From positions 1 through 15,018 of the forward strand of contig DNCN01000010.1 of assembly GCA_003485015.1 (NCBI GenBank): a DNA stretch of 15,018 bases, given 5' to 3'. Positions 1 to 7,066 of the stretch are shown piece by piece. Position 1 is the stretch's first letter. Each line of letters starts with the position of its first letter. Source of the stretch: a bacterium (GTDB taxonomy: Bacteria; UBA9089). The notes under the pieces are model-generated. The model ran no database searches. It was not told where the DNA came from and saw nothing but the letters and a program-made list of their open reading frames with translations. Both the position numbers and the translations under genes were made by a program.

Positions 1-59
1 AATCTTTTGAAGCTTTTTGAAGCCTTTGGGAGATCTTGGGTAAAGAAGTGGGGGGAAAA

Positions 60-84
60 TACCTTAGGCAGGTTTGCTAAGGTA
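60..84 (+). promoter_or_regulatory. Perfect 8-bp inverted repeat in the leader, partly kept in copy 2
   Basis: TACCTTAG (60-67) and CTAAGGTA (77-84) are exact reverse complements around the 9-base loop GCAGGTTTG. In copy 2 (240-263) the loop is unchanged, but the stem is reduced to about five pairs including one T-G wobble. Unchanged loop sequence with a changing stem hints at a structured RNA or a protein-binding site. No known riboswitch consensus was recognised, and I saw no cobalamin-riboswitch B12 box. Confidence 0.4.
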
Positions 85-310
85 AGGAAGGAGAATGCCT
101 TGGATTATCCGAGAGCGCACATTATTAACATTATTATACGAGGAGGTTGTTATGAGATTACAGATTTTTCAGATTTTCTCAATCTTTTGAAGATTTTTGA
201 AGCTTTTGGGAAATCTTGGGTAAGAAAGTTGGGTGAAAATATTTAGGCAGGTTTGCTAAGATAAAGAAGGAGAATGCCTTGGATTATCCGAGAGCGTACA
301 TCATTATACA

Positions 311-316
311 AGGAGG
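311..316 (+). promoter_or_regulatory. Shine-Dalgarno that fixes the receptor start
   Basis: AGGAGG lies five bases before ATG 322. This makes 322 the start, rather than the in-frame ATG at 274, which would add 16 residues encoded by the repeated leader and spoil the signal peptide. The same sequence at 141-146 precedes the decoy ATG at 152. Confidence 0.85.
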
Positions 317-321
317 TTGTT

Positions 322-2580
322 ATGAGATTACAGAGTACGATGTATAAATTTTGTTTGGTTATTGGGCTGGTGATGAGCTCGGTATTTGGTTTATTTGGGG
401 TTGGGTCTGCCCAAGAGATAGAATTAGAAGAGATAGTAGTCACTGCCACTAAGACAGAAAAGAGGCTGAAAGAGGTGCCGGCAAGTATTTCAGTGGTGAC
501 CAAGAAGGAGATTGAAGACAAGAAGATCCAGAATGTCGATGAGGCCCTCAAGACCACGGTTGGATGTGCCACCAAGAGAACTAAAGGGTTGATGGATTCT
601 CTGGCCAGCGTCACACTGCGTGGATTCTCAGGTCAGGGAAGGACTCTTGTGATGCTTGATGGACAGCCACTAAACAATGCTTACTCGGGTAGTGTCCAGT
701 GGAGTGGTATCCCGGTGGAGGAGATAGAGCGGATAGAAGTGGTCAGGGGTCCACTCTCCTCCCTCTACGGTGGAAATGCCATGGCCGGAGTGATCAACAT
801 CATCACCAAGACCCCGAAGAAGAGGGAGATAACCTCTAAATTCTCCCATGGAAGTTACGGTACCTACACTTATCAGATTGGTTATCGGGACAAGCTTGGC
901 AGACTTGGTCTATCCCTCAACTACGATAAGAAGCACTCGGATGGATATGTCTCAGACCTTTATCTTGCGACGGCCAAAACTGGTAAAAAGGGAACCGAGG
1001 TTACCGGTTGGGAGAAGACAAAGAGCCCCACGGGGGATACAGTCCATCTGCTTGGGGATAAAGGCAGGAATGGTGCAGAGGATGAGGGCTTCTCGGCCAA
1101 GCTCAGCTTAGATTTAACAAGCGACTCACTCCTATCCTTAGGAATGATCTCAAGGCAATACCGATACTGGTATGAGTATGGCCAGTCCTACCTTAAGGAT
1201 ACCGCGGGAAACAGGGTGAATAAAGGAGATGTCTGGATCAATGATGAGGGCACTAGCCGCTACTTCACGGTATCTCCAAGCGATTTTCTTAATGGTCCAG
1301 GCGGTCGGGCAGCCAATACCTATACCCTTGGCTATGATCACCAGCTCAATGAGTATCTGAGGCTGAAGGTAAATAGTGGCCTGACGGATGTGATCAAGAG
1401 TTGGTATATCAGCCCAAAAGCCAAGAAGGCGACTGAGGATGGGGGTGAGGGAGAATGGAATAACACCCCATCCCAGGGGGTATCGGCTGACCTCCAGTTG
1501 GATATAGCTAGGCTGGTTGAGAGAAATACCCTGACCATTGGCACAGGTTACAGACATGATCAGGCCGAGAGCAAAAAGTGGGGTCTTAGTGACTGGCGAG
1601 ATGAGAAGAGCACAACCGATTTACTGTATACGGCAAAAGGGAAGGCAGATACCTACTCCTTCTATCTCCAGGATGAGATAGACCTGATGGAGGATCCTAC
1701 CCAGACCCTCACCCTCTTCTTAGGGGCAAGGTATGACCTTTGGAGGACATATGAGGGGATGAATGAGGACCGCTCTACCTCTCCTTCTAAGCTCAATGAG
1801 TATCAGGAGCGTCAAAAGGACTCTCTCTCACCCAAGGCGGCCATTGTCTACCGTCACCTGCCAGGTCTTTTCACCTTCAGACTCTCTGGTGGAAAGGCAT
1901 TCAGACCGCCAAATATTTATGAGCTTTACAAGACCTGGACATCTTCATGGGGGACGAAATACCAATCGAATCCCGATCTAAAACCCGAAGAGACCACCTC
2001 CTGGGAGGCCGGCATCGAGCAGGGGCTCTTGGGGGAAAGGCTGAAGCTTAAGGCCACCTACTTTGAGAATCACATCACGGATCTCATTTATACCATTACG
2101 GATCCGACCGATTTGAAATTGAAGAAGAAGATGAATGCAGCCAAAGGCAAGACAAAGGGGGTAGAATTAGAGATAGACCATACCTTCAACCAGTATCTCT
2201 CCTGTTTCACCAACCTGAGCTTTGTCGATCCAAGGATTGTAGAGAATCCCGATCTGCCTAAGACAAAGGGAAAGCAGGTGACCTATGTCCCGGCTGAGGT
2301 CCATTCATTGGGAGTGAAGATTCAGGCCGGAGGGATTAAGGGCGGTATAAGCGGCCGATATATGGGAAAAATGTATAGCCAGGATGACAATTCGGATTTA
2401 GAGAAAGGGGTCTACGGCTCTTATGATCCCCATTTGGTTATGGATACCCAGTGGAGTTACGAGGTAGTTCCAGAACTTAAGCTCTCTCTTTGTATCGACA
2501 ACATCTTTGATCGTCAATACTATCAGTGCTATAAGGCCCCTGGTCGGACATATACTGCGGGATTGGAAGTAAAATTCTAA
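322..2580 (+). CDS. TonB-dependent outer-membrane receptor (BtuB/heme-receptor-like)
   Basis: This 752-residue outer-membrane transporter imports a large ligand using TonB energy. A Sec signal peptide covers residues 1-30, with a hydrophobic core and probable cleavage after VGSA. A TonB box, EIVVTATK, sits at about 37-44. The plug domain covers roughly 45-165 and has the typical RGF, MLDGQPLN, ERIEVVRGP and YGGNAMAGVINI motifs. The rest is a beta-barrel ending in a C-terminal phenylalanine. A FRPP...NPDLKPE pair (527-555) matches the FRAP/NPNL box of heme and vitamin receptors, but no histidine lies between the two motifs, whereas classical heme receptors keep one there. Its position ahead of a binding-protein-dependent importer and a CobN-type chelatase suggests a corrinoid, heme or related metal chelate. 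The ligand cannot be read from sequence. The next gene starts 16 bases downstream. Confidence 0.95.
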   Translation: MRLQSTMYKFCLVIGLVMSSVFGLFGVGSAQEIELEEIVVTATKTEKRLKEVPASISVVTKKEIEDKKIQNVDEALKTTVGCATKRTKGLMDSLASVTLRGFSGQGRTLVMLDGQPLNNAYSGSVQWSGIPVEEIERIEVVRGPLSSLYGGNAMAGVINIITKTPKKREITSKFSHGSYGTYTYQIGYRDKLGRLGLSLNYDKKHSDGYVSDLYLATAKTGKKGTEVTGWEKTKSPTGDTVHLLGDKGRNGAEDEGFSAKLSLDLTSDSLLSLGMISRQYRYWYEYGQSYLKDTAGNRVNKGDVWINDEGTSRYFTVSPSDFLNGPGGRAANTYTLGYDHQLNEYLRLKVNSGLTDVIKSWYISPKAKKATEDGGEGEWNNTPSQGVSADLQLDIARLVERNTLTIGTGYRHDQAESKKWGLSDWRDEKSTTDLLYTAKGKADTYSFYLQDEIDLMEDPTQTLTLFLGARYDLWRTYEGMNEDRSTSPSKLNEYQERQKDSLSPKAAIVYRHLPGLFTFRLSGGKAFRPPNIYELYKTWTSSWGTKYQSNPDLKPEETTSWEAGIEQGLLGERLKLKATYFENHITDLIYTITDPTDLKLKKKMNAAKGKTKGVELEIDHTFNQYLSCFTNLSFVDPRIVENPDLPKTKGKQVTYVPAEVHSLGVKIQAGGIKGGISGRYMGKMYSQDDNSDLEKGVYGSYDPHLVMDTQWSYEVVPELKLSLCIDNIFDRQYYQCYKAPGRTYTAGLEVKF

Positions 2581-2596
2581 GTAAGATTCTTTTGAG

Positions 2597-3430
2597 ATGA
2601 TTCGAATTTCGGGATTGAGCAAGGAGTATGGCCCACTCAAGGCCGTGGATAATCTGAATCTTGAGATCAAAGAGGCCGAGATCTTTGGTCTGCTCGGGCC
2701 AAATGGGGCAGGTAAGACGACCGTGATCCAGATGCTGAATACCCTTACCTGGCCAACCTCGGGCAGGGCAGAAATCGGTGGGTTTGATCTGGTCAGTGAG
2801 GCAAATAAGGTCAAGTGGTTGATTGGGGTTTCTCCACAGGAGATGAACCTTGATAGGGAGCTTACTGCCCGCGAAAATCTTCGTATCCACGGATTGATGT
2901 ATCGGACGAAGGCAATTGACCAACGCATAAATGAGCTGCTTTCCTGGGCAGAACTGAACAATCAAGCAGATGTTTTGGTTAAGACCTATTCAGGCGGTAT
3001 GAAGCGACGCTTGCTTATTGTTCGGGCTATTATGCATCGGCCAAAGGTGCTCTTTCTGGACGAACCAACCGTTGGACTTGACCCACAGATTAGGCGCCAG
3101 ATATGGGATTTAATTCGCAATCTGAATCAAGATGGAACCACTATTCTGTTTACCACCCATTATATTGAAGAGGCAGAATTACTCTGCCATCGAGTGGGCA
3201 TACTCAGTCACGGCAGATTAATCACACTGGGGACACCACAAGAACTTAGAAATCAGGTAGGCCAATTTGTCGTTGAATCTATGGACGATGGGGTGACTAA
3301 TTACAGGCTGTTTGATACCCGTGAACAGGCCTATAGGTTTGCTGAAGAAAGGGCTGATGATGTGGTTATTCGCGAATCAAACCTGGAGGATGTGTTTATT
3401 AAACTTACCGGCGAGAGGATTGAGAGGTGA
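2597..3430 (+). CDS. ABC transporter ATP-binding protein, DrrA/NodI-like exporter family
   Basis: This is a 277-residue cytoplasmic nucleotide-binding subunit. Walker A GPNGAGKTT is at residues 34-42, the Q-loop at about SPQEM, the signature SGGMKRR follows KTYS, and Walker B is VLFLDEPTVGLD. The H-loop histidine is in FTTHYIEEAE. The region after the ATPase core (about 215-277, ending in NLEDVFIKLTGE) is the C-terminal extension typical of DrrA, CcmA and NodI-type ATPases that pair with ABC-2 permeases. Those are usually exporters of drugs, polysaccharides or lipids. The ribosome-binding site is weak, so translation is probably coupled to the receptor gene 16 bases upstream. It ends in GTGA, overlapping a possible GTG start of its permease. 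The substrate is unknown. Confidence 0.93.
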   Translation: MIRISGLSKEYGPLKAVDNLNLEIKEAEIFGLLGPNGAGKTTVIQMLNTLTWPTSGRAEIGGFDLVSEANKVKWLIGVSPQEMNLDRELTARENLRIHGLMYRTKAIDQRINELLSWAELNNQADVLVKTYSGGMKRRLLIVRAIMHRPKVLFLDEPTVGLDPQIRRQIWDLIRNLNQDGTTILFTTHYIEEAELLCHRVGILSHGRLITLGTPQELRNQVGQFVVESMDDGVTNYRLFDTREQAYRFAEERADDVVIRESNLEDVFIKLTGERIER

Positions 3431-3435
3431 AAAAT

Positions 3436-3461
3436 TCACCACAGAGCTTGCTCTGTGGTGA
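3436..3461 (+). repeat. 26-bp near-perfect inverted repeat at the exporter gene junction
   Basis: TCACCACAGAG (3436-3446) and CTCTGTGGTGA (3451-3461) are exact reverse complements around CTTG, and the outer C-G of that tetramer could also pair. The arms share the ACCACAGAG core with the larger elements at 4222, 5183, 9091 and 11665. It lies immediately after the ATPase stop codon. Its right arm supplies the GGTGAG that could act as ribosome-binding site for the permease start at 3472. Confidence 0.85.
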
Positions 3462-3471
3462 GATGATTAAT

Positions 3472-4212
3472 ATGAATTTTTACCCTATATTCCTACGGGA
3501 AATGATTATATTCAAACGACGGCTATCAAGTAAGGGCTATCTATTTTCAACAATAATAGCCCCTCTTTTGTATTTAATTGCCTTTGGTCTTGGGCTTGGT
3601 CGGGGAATGAGTATTGATGGTGTTTCTTATCTTATGTTTGTGGTACCAGGTATCTGTGCGATGAGCTCAATGACCAATTCATATTCTTGGATTGCTACCT
3701 CAATAGCAGTGGGCAGGCTTCATTTTAAAACATTTGATGAATACCTGGTAAGTCCGCTAACCGCTACAGATATAATGCTTGGCGAGGTCTTATCCGGGGT
3801 GGTGCGGGGAGTCTTTGCCTCAAGTATAATTCTTGTAGCGGGAGTTATCTTTGGTGCAGGATTGCCACAAAGCCCTATCTTTTTGGTAGTCTGGATATTG
3901 AATTGTTTTATCTTTGCCTGCCTTGGGGTTATCTCGGGGTTTTGGGCAAAGTCGCATGAAGATACCGCTACTTTTTCTAACTTCGTCATTATGCCTATGG
4001 CATTTTTTTGCGGAACATTCTTTCCTGTGGACAGACTACCATATTTTATTAAAACAGTGCTTTATTTCTTGCCTCTAACCCATGCCAGCAATGTCTTACG
4101 GGCAAGCTTTCTGGGGCAGAGGATAGAGATAATTTCTGTGGGGATTATGCTGGCTATTTTTGTCGTTTGCTTTTACTGGGGAATAATTGTAATTAGAAGG
4201 GCGAATAGATGA
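3472..4212 (+). CDS. ABC-2 type transporter permease, DrrB/NodJ-like
   Basis: From ATG 3472 this is a 246-residue inner-membrane protein with about six hydrophobic segments and the ABC-2 layout. There is an N-terminal cytoplasmic stretch (FLREMIIFKRR), a first membrane span rich in L, I and A, a central region with FDEYLVSPL, and a late FFPVDRLPYFIKTVLYFLPLTHA stretch typical of the DrrB/NodJ group. Alternative in-frame starts are GTG 3427 (overlapping the ATPase stop) and ATG 3463. The upstream versions would translate the inverted repeat into SPQSLLCGE. I prefer 3472 because GGTGAG sits nine bases before it and family members begin close to the REMxxFKRR segment. It pairs with the preceding ATPase as an exporter. 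The substrate is unknown. The stop overlaps the next start in ATGA. Confidence 0.9.
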   Translation: MNFYPIFLREMIIFKRRLSSKGYLFSTIIAPLLYLIAFGLGLGRGMSIDGVSYLMFVVPGICAMSSMTNSYSWIATSIAVGRLHFKTFDEYLVSPLTATDIMLGEVLSGVVRGVFASSIILVAGVIFGAGLPQSPIFLVVWILNCFIFACLGVISGFWAKSHEDTATFSNFVIMPMAFFCGTFFPVDRLPYFIKTVLYFLPLTHASNVLRASFLGQRIEIISVGIMLAIFVVCFYWGIIVIRRANR

Positions 4213-5225
4213 GAGGGATATTCACCCCAAAGGCGCGGAGGCATAAAGATAAAAAATATGAAATAATTCTTTGTGTTCTCTGTGTTTCTGTGGTTATTCT
4301 TGTTTTTGCTGCCTATGCTGAGGCTGGAATTGTTGGCTATGATGATTTTGGCAGAAAGATAGTTTTGCCAAAGGTGCCTGAACGGATTGTGGTAGTAAGC
4401 GCAACCCCAATAGCGGTTATATTTGAACTTGGAGCAGGGGATAAGATTGTTGGTGTGCCAGACAGAATTGGGATATCATATTCCAAAATGTGCCAAAGAT
4501 ACCCATCCTTATTAGAAAAGCCACGAGTAGGAGGTTTTAGTAGCCCCAATATTGAAAAGATTATTTTACTTGCCCCTGACCTTATTATTATTCATGATTC
4601 CCTTGAGACCCCGGGAAAGTATAGTCGGGTGTTTGAAAGATATGGACTTCCTTATGCGGCATTTTGCACTGCCCAGAATGTTGCCTTTGGTCTTGAACAG
4701 ATAAAACGGTTGGGTGTATTGCTCAATAAAAAGAGAGAGGCAAAAAGACTAACCAATAAAATAAAGAGGGAGATAACTGCCATAACAAACAAGGTTTCTT
4801 CTACCACCAAAACCAAACCATTGGTTTTTTACTGGTGGGGAACAGGGAATGGTACCTATGGCAGAAAAGCGGCTATCCATGAACTGATTGAATTAGCGGG
4901 AGGAATTAATTTATCTGGTGAATTTGATAAGCAGTGGTTTGAGATTTCATCAGAGTATGTCATTAATAAAAATCCGGATGTGATTGTTATCTCCTATTGG
5001 AATGAAGACCAGAAGGCGGCGAGGATAAAGGAGATCAAAGAACGACCGGGGTTTGAGCAGACTAAGGCAGTGAAGAATAATCGGGTATATACCATAGATG
5101 GGAATTCTATTCATAGCATAATCAGATTTCCGGAGGCAATTCGTAATTTGGTTGGGTTTATTCATCCTGAAATAAGGATTAACGCAGAGGCCACAGAGAA
5201 ATTGTGGAGGACACAAAGGGAATAA
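4209..5225 (+). CDS. Periplasmic substrate-binding protein, BtuF/FecB/HmuT type
   Basis: This 338-residue class III binding protein delivers ligand from the periplasm to the following permease. A basic n-region (1-17) leads to a hydrophobic stretch at about 19-35 and a cleavage site after AYAEA (residue 39). The mature part begins GYDDFGRKIVLPKVPERIVVV, the usual opening of this family, followed by the ELGAGDKIVGV segment. A second lobe follows VFYWWG. ATG 4209 is the only in-frame ATG and overlaps the permease stop as ATGA. AGAAGGG lies just upstream. Unusually, nearly all of the signal peptide is encoded by a repeat element (4222-4296), and the C-terminal 14 residues by another (5183-5222). 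No lipobox is obvious although two cysteines lie in the hydrophobic core. Ligand candidates are corrinoid, heme or a siderophore. Confidence 0.92.
   Translation: MRGIFTPKARRHKDKKYEIILCVLCVSVVILVFAAYAEAGIVGYDDFGRKIVLPKVPERIVVVSATPIAVIFELGAGDKIVGVPDRIGISYSKMCQRYPSLLEKPRVGGFSSPNIEKIILLAPDLIIIHDSLETPGKYSRVFERYGLPYAAFCTAQNVAFGLEQIKRLGVLLNKKREAKRLTNKIKREITAITNKVSSTTKTKPLVFYWWGTGNGTYGRKAAIHELIELAGGINLSGEFDKQWFEISSEYVINKNPDVIVISYWNEDQKAARIKEIKERPGFEQTKAVKNNRVYTIDGNSIHSIIRFPEAIRNLVGFIHPEIRINAEATEKLWRTQRE
4222..4296 (+). repeat. ACCACAGAG-type hairpin element encoding a signal peptide
   Basis: The left arm (4222-4249, TCACCCCAAAGGCGCGGAGG...) and right arm (4267-4296, ending TTTCTGTGGTTA) form a long imperfect inverted repeat. 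Most mismatches are A to G in the left arm, which would still pair as G-U in RNA. The reverse complement of the right arm begins TAACCACAGAAACACAGAG, matching the family core. The element falls entirely inside the binding-protein reading frame. Its right arm translates to LCVLCVSVV, part of the hydrophobic core of the signal peptide. Confidence 0.75.
5183..5222 (+). repeat. CGCAGAGGCCACAGAGAA element spanning the binding-protein stop
   Basis: CGCAGAGGCCACAGAGAA (5183-5200) and GGAGGACACAAAGGGAA (5206-5222) match the element seen at 9091 and 11665. CCACA (5191-5195) and TGTGG (5203-5207) can form a small stem. It encodes the last residues of the binding protein (NAEATEKLWRTQRE). Its distal part carries the purine-rich stretch that serves as ribosome-binding site for the permease at 5228. 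Confidence 0.6.
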
Positions 5226-5227
5226 TT

Positions 5228-6265
5228 ATGAAGAACAAAAGGTATCTCTCTATCCTGCTTATTTTAGTTAGTGTTTTAGCTACCGCTTGCTTGATAGCGA
5301 TTATGATTGGTCCTGTGTTTATACATCCAGTGATAATAGTCAAGATATGGATAAGTAAAGTTCTTGGCGGATTAATTCAGCCTGACTGGAGCAGTATCCA
5401 GGAGACAATAGTCGTAGGCATTCGCACCCCACGGGTTATTCTTTCTGTTTTGGTTGGTATGGGATTGACCATTGCTGGGGCAGCTATGCAGGGATTGTTC
5501 CGCAATCCTATGGCCGAGCCTTATGTCTTGGGGATGTCTTCTGGCGCGGCCTGTGGGGCAGCATTGGCCATTGTGTTGGGTATAGGCAAGGTGTTTGGAG
5601 GACTGTGTATTCCTGCTATGGCTTTCATCGGAGCCACTACGACCATATTTGTGGTCTATAATATTGCCAGGACAGAGGGGAAGCTGCCAACAGAAACCCT
5701 ACTTTTAGCCGGCATTGCCATCGGATTCTTTTTAAATGCGGTAGTTTCATTTCTAAAACTTATTGCCCCTGATATGGTATTGCGAGAGGTAGTTCTATGG
5801 CTAATGGGCTCTTTTTCTGCGGCTTGTTGGGATGATGTCAAAATGGTTATTCTCCCTATCCTCTGTGGGATTGGAGTGCTTTATTTCCTGGCCCGTGAGC
5901 TAAATATCCTTCAACTTGGGGAAGAGACGGCAATGCATCTGGGTGTAGAGGTAGAAGTAATAAAAAGAATCCTGCTTCTTGCCGCCTCCCTTGTGACTGC
6001 AGTGGCTGTCTCAGTAAGCGGAATAATAGGCTTTGTTGGGTTGGTCATTCCACACCTTGTCAGGCTTATTGTTGGGCCAGGACACCATATCCTCCTGCCA
6101 GCTTCAGCGTTATGTGGGGCAACATTCCTTGTGTTATGCGATACATTGACAAGAATAATTGTCTCACCTCAAGAGATACCGATTGGCATTATTACAGCGG
6201 CTATAGGTGCACCATACTTTGTCTATCTCTTGAGGCGGAGGAAGAAGGCAATTAGCTGGTGGTAG
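5228..6265 (+). CDS. FecCD/BtuC-family importer permease
   Basis: This 345-residue inner-membrane permease has about nine or ten membrane spans and imports vitamin B12, heme or iron-siderophore chelates with the binding protein before it and the ATPase after it. Diagnostic motifs are AGAAMQGLFRNPMAEPYVLG followed by SSGAACGAAL, then LWLMGSF, and near the C-terminus GIIGFVGLVIPHLVRLIVGP and DTLTRII..EIPIGIITAAIG. All are hallmarks of this family. ATG 5228 is preferred over GTG 5204. It follows the binding-protein stop as TAAttATG and has AAAGGGAA seven bases upstream, whereas the longer form would lie within a repeat element. The length is normal and the protein appears intact. Confidence 0.95.
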   Translation: MKNKRYLSILLILVSVLATACLIAIMIGPVFIHPVIIVKIWISKVLGGLIQPDWSSIQETIVVGIRTPRVILSVLVGMGLTIAGAAMQGLFRNPMAEPYVLGMSSGAACGAALAIVLGIGKVFGGLCIPAMAFIGATTTIFVVYNIARTEGKLPTETLLLAGIAIGFFLNAVVSFLKLIAPDMVLREVVLWLMGSFSAACWDDVKMVILPILCGIGVLYFLARELNILQLGEETAMHLGVEVEVIKRILLLAASLVTAVAVSVSGIIGFVGLVIPHLVRLIVGPGHHILLPASALCGATFLVLCDTLTRIIVSPQEIPIGIITAAIGAPYFVYLLRRRKKAISWW

Positions 6266-6294
6266 ATCAATCCACAGTTGATGGACAAGACACT

Positions 6295-7065
6295 ATGATT
6301 AAAGTAGAAAACATATCAGCTGCATATCATGAAACACTGGTCATTGATGGAATCAGCTTTCAGGTGAAAGATGGCGAATTCCTGGGCATCATCGGTCCAA
6401 ACGGTGCAGGCAAGACTACCCTGCTTAAGGTAATGACCTGGGTAAAACATCCACTCTCAGGGAAGGTTATGCTGGATGGAAAAGATATAAGCCAGCTATC
6501 CCGTAAAGAGATAGCTCAGATAATAGCTGTTGTCGCCCAAAGCACATTTGTGCCACCCCTATTTGCCGTAGAGGATGTAGTTTCAATGGGGAGATATGCC
6601 CATCAAAAGAGCCGGTGGACTATGACAAAAGAAGACATAGAGGCAGTAGAGCAGGCAATGGAGAGGACAAATACGACTAAATTTTGCAATCGCTTGATTG
6701 GTGAATTAAGCGGCGGTGAACGACAGGAGGTGATTATTGCCCGGGCATTAGCACAAAAACCTAAAATACTCATATTGGATGAACCTACCGCAAATCTTGA
6801 TATAAAACATCAAATGAGGATACTTGGACTGACAAGGGAATTAGTCAAGGAACAAGGTATTACCGCGATTATGGTCATTCACGACCTGAATTTAGCTGCT
6901 AGATTCTGCGATAGACTTATTTTGCTTTACAATAAAAAGATTTATGCAGAAGGAAGAATAGAGGATGTTATTACCCCAGAGAATCTTAAAGCTACATACG
7001 AGGTAGAGGCAGTGGTTGAGAACAATGCCCTGATAGATTCATTGCAGGTGGTGGTACTTAATTAA
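6295..7065 (+). CDS. Importer ATP-binding protein, BtuD/FecE/HmuV type
   Basis: This 256-residue cytoplasmic ATPase energises the preceding permease. Walker A GPNGAGKTT is at residues 34-42, the Q-loop is AVVAQST, the signature LSGGERQEV follows NRLIGE, Walker B is ILILDEPTANLD, and the H-loop is VIHDLNLAARFCDR. The pattern fits the FecE/BtuD branch (epsilon-type loop, LYNKKIYAEG). I take ATG 6295 (MIKVENIS) because family members start there. A GTG at 6259 would overlap the permease stop by seven bases and add a 12-residue tail made from a CCACAGTTGATGGACAAGAC stretch. That stretch looks like a short relative of the heptamer repeat in cobN. Only a weak ribosome-binding site is visible. The cobN ATG follows the stop after one base. 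Confidence 0.94.
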   Translation: MIKVENISAAYHETLVIDGISFQVKDGEFLGIIGPNGAGKTTLLKVMTWVKHPLSGKVMLDGKDISQLSRKEIAQIIAVVAQSTFVPPLFAVEDVVSMGRYAHQKSRWTMTKEDIEAVEQAMERTNTTKFCNRLIGELSGGERQEVIIARALAQKPKILILDEPTANLDIKHQMRILGLTRELVKEQGITAIMVIHDLNLAARFCDRLILLYNKKIYAEGRIEDVITPENLKATYEVEAVVENNALIDSLQVVVLN

Positions 7066-7066
7066 A

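Larger units (their letters stand above)
1..333 (+). repeat. Imperfect tandem duplication of the receptor gene's 5' leader
   Basis: Copy 1 (1-162, possibly starting before the window) and copy 2 (181-333) share long near-identical blocks. These include the opening AATCTTTTGAAG, TTAGGCAGGTTTGCTAAG, GAATGCCTTGGATTATCC and AGGAGGTTGTTATGAGATT. Copy 2 lacks about ten bases relative to copy 1. Both copies carry a strong Shine-Dalgarno and ATGAGATTACAG. In copy 2 this is the start of the TonB receptor. In copy 1 it opens a 12-codon frame (152-190, MRLQIFQIFSIF then TGA). The spacer (163-230) is a degenerate run of roughly 10-bp GATTTTTCA/GAAGATTTTT units. The duplication could be a recombination scar from a former tandem receptor gene or a functional regulatory leader. 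I cannot tell which. Confidence 0.9.

Noticed and set aside
7..246. A 79-residue frame across the leader, starting with TTG
   Set aside because: It is made of the duplicated leader, has no ribosome-binding site, and contains the repeated SD and start signals of another frame.
1..321. Cobalamin riboswitch ahead of the receptor gene
   Set aside because: The context invites it, and GGTGAAAAT and GGCAGGT fragments occur, but order and spacing are wrong and no conserved GCCACTG-type B12 box is present.
2398..2965. Long reverse-strand open frames across the receptor end and exporter ATPase
   Set aside because: They are antisense to well-supported genes with clear family motifs and show no protein signature of their own.
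4804..4838. Hairpin CCACC/GGTGG with an inner AAAACCAA/TTGGTTTT stem in the binding-protein gene
   Set aside because: It lies in codons leading to the YWWG segment typical of this family, so codon choice in a Thr/Lys-rich stretch is enough to explain it.
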